A stretch of DNA of 64,000 bases from DASSJT01 sp035691065 (GTDB lineage Bacteria > Actinomycetota > Actinomycetes > Actinomycetales > Dermatophilaceae). The stretch covers positions 1-64,000 of the forward strand of contig DASSJT010000075.1 in NCBI GenBank assembly GCA_035691065.1. Reading direction: 5' to 3'. The position numbers and the translations under genes are program-made. Each line of letters starts with the position of its first letter. The stretch's first letter is position 1. This document shows, one piece after another, positions 58,903-64,000 of the stretch. The notes below the pieces were generated by a model. The model did no database searches. It was not told where the DNA came from and was given only the letters and a program-made list of their open reading frames with translations.

Positions 58903-59569
58903 CCCCGGCCGGCAGCCGCCGGGCGAGCCACAGGAGCATGCCGGGGCGGGTGCCCGAGACGATGTCACCGCCCTCGCCCACCGACCAGGTGTCGCCCTGG
59001 TCGGTGCGGAGCTGGACGTTCGGCGCCTTGGGGTGTCCCTGCAGGCGGGCGACAGCGTCCACAAGCAGGGCCAGCACAAGGGCGGGTTCCACCTCGTCGA
59101 AGCCGAAGCCGGCATTGAGGTCGACATGGTGGATGACCACCTCGCGCAGCCGGAGGAAGGGCAGCTCCTGGGAGGCCACCTCCTTGCCGCCGCGCATCTC
59201 CACCAGCCGCGAGGCGATCGGACCGTCCAGCCGTTCGAGCGAGGTGGCCACCTCGGCACTCGTCTGCTCCAGGTCGGCGACGATCTCCTCCGGGGTCCGC
59301 TCCGCACCAGCGGCGATCTCGGCGTTGCGGGCCTCGGTGCCGCCCGGGTACATCTCCGCGCGCTCACCAGTCACCGCCCAGCTCGCGAGCCGGCCGATGG
59401 CGTCGGCGTTGCGGGCAATGTGGGTGAGGACGTGGGCGCGGGTCCAGCCGTCGCAGAGCGAGTCCGCCGTGAGGTCCTCCAGCCCACGGGCAGTGGCCAG
59501 CAGCGCGGCCGTATGCCGGCCCAGCAGCTCGCGTGCCCAGCCCGGTTCCATGGAGCTCCCGTTTCTCAT
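58862..59569 (-). CDS. Maleylpyruvate isomerase family (mycothiol-dependent, DinB-like) protein
   Basis: This 235-residue protein has the DinB/MDMPI N-terminal fold: LCDGWTRAHVLTHIARNADA contains the metal-binding His, and FLRLREVVIHHVDLNAGFGFD supplies the next histidines. A C-terminal SCP2-like domain follows. Relatives use mycothiol as a thiol cofactor; the reaction here is unknown. ATG 59569 overlaps the preceding GH15 gene's stop as ATGA. A start at 59551, with GGGAGC just upstream, is also possible. Its 3' end overlaps the second response regulator gene by 41 bases. Confidence 0.85.
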   Translation of the reverse strand: MRNGSSMEPGWARELLGRHTAALLATARGLEDLTADSLCDGWTRAHVLTHIARNADAIGRLASWAVTGERAEMYPGGTEARNAEIAAGAERTPEEIVADLEQTSAEVATSLERLDGPIASRLVEMRGGKEVASQELPFLRLREVVIHHVDLNAGFGFDEVEPALVLALLVDAVARLQGHPKAPNVQLRTDQGDTWSVGEGGDIVSGTRPGMLLWLARRLPAGVTGERVPHLPRGA

Positions 59570-61422
59570 GCGACGACCGTACCCTCGGCCGCGTCGCCCG
59601 GCTCGGCACGGGCTCGGACCGCGGCCTCGGCGCGCGCCAGCTCGTACGCAGCCCCGATGAGGGTCAGGTGGGAGAAGGCCTGGGGGAAGTTCCCCGCCAT
59701 CCGACGGTCGACCGGGTCGTACTCCTCGGACACCAGCCCCACGTCGTTGAGCAGTGCGACCAAGCGGTCCATCAGGGCCCGCGCCTTGTCGAGCTGGCCC
59801 GTTACGGCATACGCCGACACCAGCCACCACGAGCAGGCGAGGAAGGGGTACTCGCCACCCGGCAGACCGTCGACACCCGACTCGGTGCGGTACCGCATGA
59901 CGAACCCCTCGTGCATGAGGTCCTGCTCGATCGCCGCGATGGTGCCGTGCACGCGGGGGTCGTCCGGCGGCAGGAAGCCCACCAACGGGATGACCAGAAG
60001 CGAGGCGTCGACCTCCCGCGTGTCGTAGTGCTGCGTGAAGGTGTTCCGCTCGGCGTCGTAGCCCTTCGTGAGCACCTCCTCGTGCACCCGGTCCCGCAGC
60101 CGGCGCCAGTGCTCCACCGGACCGGGCAGGCCGTGCTCCTCGCAGGCCCGGATGCCGCGGTCGAAGGCTGCCCACACCATCACCCGCGAGTGGGTGAAGT
60201 GGCGCAGGGGCCCGCGCACCTCCCAGAGCCCGTGGTCAGGCTCGTCCCAGCGCTGGGCGAGCTCGTCGACGAGGGCCCGCTGGAGTGCCCACGCCTGTGA
60301 CGTGTCGGGCAGTCCCTGCCCGCGCGCCTCGTGGAGGGCGATCATGACCTCGCCGAGCACATCCGTCTGCTTCTGGTCGACCGCGCCGTTGCCGATCCGC
60401 ACCGGGTGCGCACCGCCGTAGCCGGGAAGGTGACCCAGCTCCCGCTCGGGCAGCTCGCGGCCGCCGTCCACGGCATACATGATCTGCATGTCCTCCGGGT
60501 CGCCGGCGAGCGCACGGACCAGCCAGTTGCGCCAGAGCATCGCCACGCCGACGTACCCGGACATGAGCAGCGCCTCGAGCGTGAGCGAGGCGTCGCGCAG
60601 CCAGCAGTATCGGTAGTCCCAGTTGCGCTGCCCGCCGAAGTCCTCCGGAAGTGAGGTGGTGGGCGCCGCGACGATCCCGCCACGCCGGGAGTCGGTGAGC
60701 AGCCGCAGCACGAGCAGGGACCGGACCACGGCGTCGCGGTAGGGCCCCTGGTAGGTGCACCGGCCGCCCCAAGCCTCCGAGCGCTGCAGGGTCTCCTCGA
60801 TCCGCGAGGTGACGTCCAGGGGTGGCGGGATCGGCTTCCACGAGGCGAACCATGTCGTGGTGAAGTCGAGCACCTGCCCGGCCCGGACGTCGAACCGGTC
60901 GCGGTGCCGCCCCTCGGTACCGACCGGCATCCGAGGGCCACGCAGCACGAGCTGGTCGGGGCCGGCCACCGCGGTGATGACGTCGATGTCGAGGTCATGG
61001 CCGGGGTGGCGGGCAACCCACGGCCGGACCAGCCCGTAGCGGAACCGCACCACCCACTCGTGCTCCATCTCGACGCTGCCGCGCAGGCCCTCGACCCTGC
61101 GGATCACATCCGCGCGCCCGTCGCCCAGCGGCATCAGGTCGGTGACGCGCACCGCGCCGGTGGCCGTCTCGTGAACCGTCTCAAGGATGAAGCTGTTGCC
61201 CCGGTAGATGCGCGTGCTGCTCGCCTCCGCCACCGGACCGATCAGCCAGCGGCCGTGTTCCGGCGTCCCGAGCAGCGCGCTGAACAGCGACGGCGAGTCG
61301 AAGCGGGGGAGGCACATCCAGTCGATCGACCCCCGGCGGCTCACCAGTGCGACGGTCTCGGTGTCGCCGATGACGGCGTAGTCCTCGATGGGAGTCACGG
61401 GCTGCGCTGGGGACGTGCTCAT
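59566..61422 (-). CDS. Glycoside hydrolase family 15, trehalase-like
   Basis: This 618-residue protein begins PIEDYAVIGDTETVALVSRR and GSIDWMCLPRFDSPSLFSAL, the N-terminal domain of mycobacterial-type GH15 trehalases and glucoamylase-like enzymes. An (alpha/alpha)6 barrel follows with NWDYRYCWLRDASLTLEALL, which includes a catalytic-site segment, and a Glu-containing VSEEYDP near the C-terminus. It probably hydrolyses trehalose or an alpha-glucan in the cytoplasm; no signal peptide is visible. ATG 61422 lies 7 bases after TACAGT on the minus strand. Confidence 0.9.
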   Translation of the reverse strand: MSTSPAQPVTPIEDYAVIGDTETVALVSRRGSIDWMCLPRFDSPSLFSALLGTPEHGRWLIGPVAEASSTRIYRGNSFILETVHETATGAVRVTDLMPLGDGRADVIRRVEGLRGSVEMEHEWVVRFRYGLVRPWVARHPGHDLDIDVITAVAGPDQLVLRGPRMPVGTEGRHRDRFDVRAGQVLDFTTTWFASWKPIPPPLDVTSRIEETLQRSEAWGGRCTYQGPYRDAVVRSLLVLRLLTDSRRGGIVAAPTTSLPEDFGGQRNWDYRYCWLRDASLTLEALLMSGYVGVAMLWRNWLVRALAGDPEDMQIMYAVDGGRELPERELGHLPGYGGAHPVRIGNGAVDQKQTDVLGEVMIALHEARGQGLPDTSQAWALQRALVDELAQRWDEPDHGLWEVRGPLRHFTHSRVMVWAAFDRGIRACEEHGLPGPVEHWRRLRDRVHEEVLTKGYDAERNTFTQHYDTREVDASLLVIPLVGFLPPDDPRVHGTIAAIEQDLMHEGFVMRYRTESGVDGLPGGEYPFLACSWWLVSAYAVTGQLDKARALMDRLVALLNDVGLVSEEYDPVDRRMAGNFPQAFSHLTLIGAAYELARAEAAVRARAEPGDAAEGTVVA

Positions 61423-61429
61423 GAAGGCG

Positions 61430-61440
61430 ACTGTATGCCG
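61430..61440 (-). promoter_or_regulatory. Leaderless -10 box of the GH15 gene, overlapping a GTATGCCG octamer
   Basis: On the minus strand CGGCATAC is followed by AGT, so TACAGT (61435-61430) overlaps the octamer and ends 7 bases before the ATG at 61422. There is no Shine-Dalgarno sequence. Confidence 0.5.
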
Positions 61441-61504
61441 GTGGGCTGGGCCGGCGTGGCAGCTCCGGTCGGGGAGCGCCGACCCGGCTGTCGGCGCTGG
61501 CGCT

Positions 61505-61510
61505 TAGCAT
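61505..61510 (+). promoter_or_regulatory. Candidate -10 box of a leaderless uvrA transcript
   Basis: TAGCAT ends 7 bases before GTG 61518. It overlaps an in-frame ATG at 61509, which argues against that ATG as the start. Confidence 0.5.
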
Positions 61511-61517
61511 GCTGTCC

Positions 61518-64000
61518 GTGACTTCTGTGCCCTCCCCTGCGCCCGGAGCCACCCGTGACCACCTGGTGGTGAGGGGCGCCCGCGAGCACAACCTCAAGGA
61601 CATCTCGGTCGAGCTGCCCCGCGACAGCCTGGTCGTCTTCACCGGGCTGTCCGGCTCGGGCAAGTCCTCTCTCGCCTTCGACACGATCTTCGCCGAGGGA
61701 CAGCGGCGCTACGTCGAGTCCCTGTCGGCCTATGCGCGCCAGTTCCTCGGCCAGATGGACAAGCCCGACGTCGACTTCATCGAGGGTCTCTCGCCCGCGG
61801 TGTCCATCGACCAGAAGTCGACCAACCGCAACCCGCGGTCCACCGTGGGCACGATCACGGAGGTCTACGACTACCTCCGACTCCTCTATGCGCGTGCCGG
61901 CCGCCCGCACTGCCCCATCTGCGGCGAGCCGATCACCCGTCAGAGCCCGCAGCAGATCGTCGACCGCCTGCTCGAGCTCCCTGAGCGCACGCGCTTCCAG
62001 GTCCTGGCGCCCGTGGTCCGGGCGCGCAAGGGCGAGTACGTCGACCTGTTCTCGGAGCTGCAGTCCAAGGGCTTCTCGCGGGCCCGGGTCGACGGTGAGG
62101 TCGTCTCGCTGTCGCAGCCGCCCAAGCTGGAGAAGCAGGTCAAGCACACCATCGACGTCGTGGTCGACCGCCTGGTGGCCAAGGGCGACGACACCGGGGC
62201 CAAGCGCCGCCTGACCGACTCGGTCGAGACCGCCCTGGGGCTGGCCGGGGGAGTCCTCGTGGTGGAGTTCGTCGACCGGGAGGCCGACGACCCGGATCGG
62301 GAGCGTCGGTTCTCCGAGAAGATGGCCTGCCCCAACGACCATCCAATCGCGATGGACGAAGTCGAGCCGCGCTCCTTCTCGTTCAACTCGCCGTTCGGCG
62401 CGTGCCCCCGGTGCACCGGCCTCGGCACCGAGCTCGAGGTCGACCCCGAGCTGCTGGTGCCCGATGTCGACCTCTCCCTGGCCGAGGGGGCCATCGCGCC
62501 GTGGGCGGCCGGCAGCGGGTCGGCCGAGTACTTCCAGCGGGTCATGACGGCGCTGGCGGACGACCTCAAGTTCTCCATGGACGTGCCCTGGCGGCAGCTC
62601 CCGGGGCGCGCCACGCAGGCTCTTCTCTACGGCGAGAACTACAAGGTCCACGTGCGCTACCGCAACCGCTACGGCCGGGAGCGGTCCTACACGACCGGGT
62701 TCGAGGGTGTGGTGCCCTTCGTCAGGCGGCGCCACGCCGAGACCGACTCCGACTGGAGCCGGGAGCGCTACGAGGGCTATATGCGCGAGGTGCCGTGCCC
62801 CGAGTGTGGCGGCGCGCGGCTCAAGCCCGAGTCGCTGGCGGTCCTGGTCGGCGGCCGGAGCATCTCACAGGTCTGCGCGCTCGCCATTGCCGACTGCGCG
62901 AAGTTCCTCAAGGACGTCGACTTCACTGCCCGGGAGCGCCAGATCGCCGAGCGGGTGATCCGCGAGATCGAGGCCCGGCTCGGGTTCCTCCTCGACGTGG
63001 GGCTCGACTACCTCTCCCTCGACCGGGCCGCGGGCACGCTTTCCGGGGGCGAGGCGCAGCGGATCCGCCTGGCCACCCAGATCGGCTCGGGCCTCGTCGG
63101 CGTGCTCTACGTCCTCGACGAGCCCAGCATCGGCCTCCACCAGCGTGACAACCACCGGCTCATCGAGACCCTGACCCGGCTGCGCGACCTCGGCAACACC
63201 CTGATCGTCGTGGAGCACGATCAGGACACCATCGCCACAGCCGACTGGGTCGTCGACATCGGCCCCGGGGCGGGGGAGCACGGGGGGATGGTGGTTCACT
63301 CCGGCCCGGTGAAGGGTCTGCTGGAGCACCCTGACTCGCTGACCGGCAAGTACCTCTCGGGCCGCCTGGAGATCCCCACACCGGCCGTGCGGCGTCCTCG
63401 TGACGTCGATCGGCAGGTGTCGGTCGTGGGCGCGCGCGAGCACAACCTCCAGGGTGTCGACGTGTCCTTCCCGCTGGGGACGCTCGTTGCCGTCACGGGC
63501 GTGTCCGGCTCGGGCAAGTCGACCCTCGTCAACGACATCCTCTTCAACGTCCTCGCCAACCGGCTCAACGGCGCGCGGCACGTGCCGGGGCGCCACAAGA
63601 CGGTCAGGGGGCTCGAGCACCTCGACAAGGTCGTCCACGTCGACCAGAGCCCGATCGGGCGCACCCCCCGATCCAACCCAGCCACCTACACCGGCGTGTT
63701 CGACAGCATCCGCAAGCTGTTCGCCGAGACCACCGAGGCCAAGATCCGCGGCTACATGCCGGGTCGGTTCTCCTTCAACGTCACGGGCGGCCGGTGCGAT
63801 GCCTGTTCCGGCGACGGCACGATCAAGATCGAGATGAACTTCCTGCCCGACGTCTATGTGCCGTGCGAGGTGTGCCACGGCGCTCGCTACAACCGCGAGA
63901 CGCTCGAGGTGCACTTCAAGGGCAAGACCATCGCCGACGTCCTCGACATGCCGATCGAGGAAGCGGCCGAGTTCTTCGCCGCCGTGCCCGCCATCTCGCG
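61518..64000 (+). CDS. uvrA: Excinuclease ABC subunit A (partial, runs off the window)
   Basis: The first 827 codons of UvrA are present and uninterrupted. The first ATPase has Walker A FTGLSGSGKSS at about residues 41-51. PHCPICGEP provides cysteines of a zinc site, as does the ACPRCTGLGTE segment. The ABC signature LSGGEAQRIRLATQIGSGL is followed by VLDEPSIGLHQRDN. The second ATPase begins with NLQGVDVSFPLGTLVAVTGV and GVSGSGKST. The CDACSGDGTIKIEMNFLPDV zinc-finger region is near the window end. GTG 61518 is supported by a leaderless promoter. It works with UvrB, whose gene is 10 kb upstream. Confidence 0.98.
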   Translation, partial: MTSVPSPAPGATRDHLVVRGAREHNLKDISVELPRDSLVVFTGLSGSGKSSLAFDTIFAEGQRRYVESLSAYARQFLGQMDKPDVDFIEGLSPAVSIDQKSTNRNPRSTVGTITEVYDYLRLLYARAGRPHCPICGEPITRQSPQQIVDRLLELPERTRFQVLAPVVRARKGEYVDLFSELQSKGFSRARVDGEVVSLSQPPKLEKQVKHTIDVVVDRLVAKGDDTGAKRRLTDSVETALGLAGGVLVVEFVDREADDPDRERRFSEKMACPNDHPIAMDEVEPRSFSFNSPFGACPRCTGLGTELEVDPELLVPDVDLSLAEGAIAPWAAGSGSAEYFQRVMTALADDLKFSMDVPWRQLPGRATQALLYGENYKVHVRYRNRYGRERSYTTGFEGVVPFVRRRHAETDSDWSRERYEGYMREVPCPECGGARLKPESLAVLVGGRSISQVCALAIADCAKFLKDVDFTARERQIAERVIREIEARLGFLLDVGLDYLSLDRAAGTLSGGEAQRIRLATQIGSGLVGVLYVLDEPSIGLHQRDNHRLIETLTRLRDLGNTLIVVEHDQDTIATADWVVDIGPGAGEHGGMVVHSGPVKGLLEHPDSLTGKYLSGRLEIPTPAVRRPRDVDRQVSVVGAREHNLQGVDVSFPLGTLVAVTGVSGSGKSTLVNDILFNVLANRLNGARHVPGRHKTVRGLEHLDKVVHVDQSPIGRTPRSNPATYTGVFDSIRKLFAETTEAKIRGYMPGRFSFNVTGGRCDACSGDGTIKIEMNFLPDVYVPCEVCHGARYNRETLEVHFKGKTIADVLDMPIEEAAEFFAAVPAIS

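Noticed and set aside
61509..61517. ATG 61509 as the uvrA start
   Set aside because: It overlaps the probable -10 box TAGCAT, whereas GTG 61518 has leaderless spacing of 7 bases.

Overview
The window reads as a chromosomal segment of a high-G+C actinobacterium, most likely Micrococcales near Intrasporangiaceae. This is inferred from gene order and protein style, not proven. Genes are packed with many 4-base GTGA/ATGA overlaps and frequent GTG starts. There are no rRNA genes, CRISPR arrays or recognisable insertion sequences.

1-15.8 kb is core metabolism. The end of trpE, a Trp-associated membrane protein, two small membrane proteins and trpCBA are followed by a MauE-like membrane protein, a DsbA-like thioredoxin protein, lgt, gltB-gltD, pyk, tRNA-Leu(CAA) and the ANTAR response regulator pdtaR. 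15.8-20.2 kb holds a DUF554 membrane protein, a GNAT acetyltransferase and polA.

20.2-45.5 kb is a cell-envelope glycan region. A minus-strand operon (ubiA-type phosphoribosyltransferase, dprE1, dprE2, Wzx-like flippase) predicts synthesis of polyprenyl-phosphoryl-arabinofuranose. Around it lie two giant AftD-family proteins, further GT-C-type membrane proteins (two are paralogues), a GT4 glycosyltransferase, three methyltransferases, an acyltransferase, a DUF3068 protein and a DUF2613-like small protein. From memory, the gene content parallels the Mycobacterium tuberculosis Rv0224c-Rv0236c (aftD) neighbourhood. A decaprenyl-phosphoryl-arabinose route in a lineage thought to lack mycolic acids is the most interesting system here. 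Its DprE1 has Ala at the position of the benzothiazinone-reactive Cys.

45.5-56.4 kb holds rpsA with its own promoter, long leader and terminator; a 68-residue unknown protein under a strong promoter; a LacI regulator whose ribosome-binding site lies in a hairpin; an ABC-permease remnant; coaE-grpB; two DUF202 proteins; uvrB; a YjbR-like protein; a manganese (yybP-ykoY) riboswitch ahead of terC; an EamA exporter; and an MBL hydrolase. 56.5-64 kb holds a small soluble histidine kinase, two LuxR-type response regulators separated by a 59-residue repeat peptide, a mycothiol-type DinB-like enzyme, a GH15 trehalase-like enzyme and the first 827 codons of uvrA.

Two sequence-level signals cut across the genes. 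The octamer GTATGCCG/CGGCATAC occurs 41 times by eye, roughly balanced between orientations, in genes and gaps. A TANNNT box 6-8 bases before the start codon at many genes suggests widespread leaderless transcription, and helps choose several starts.
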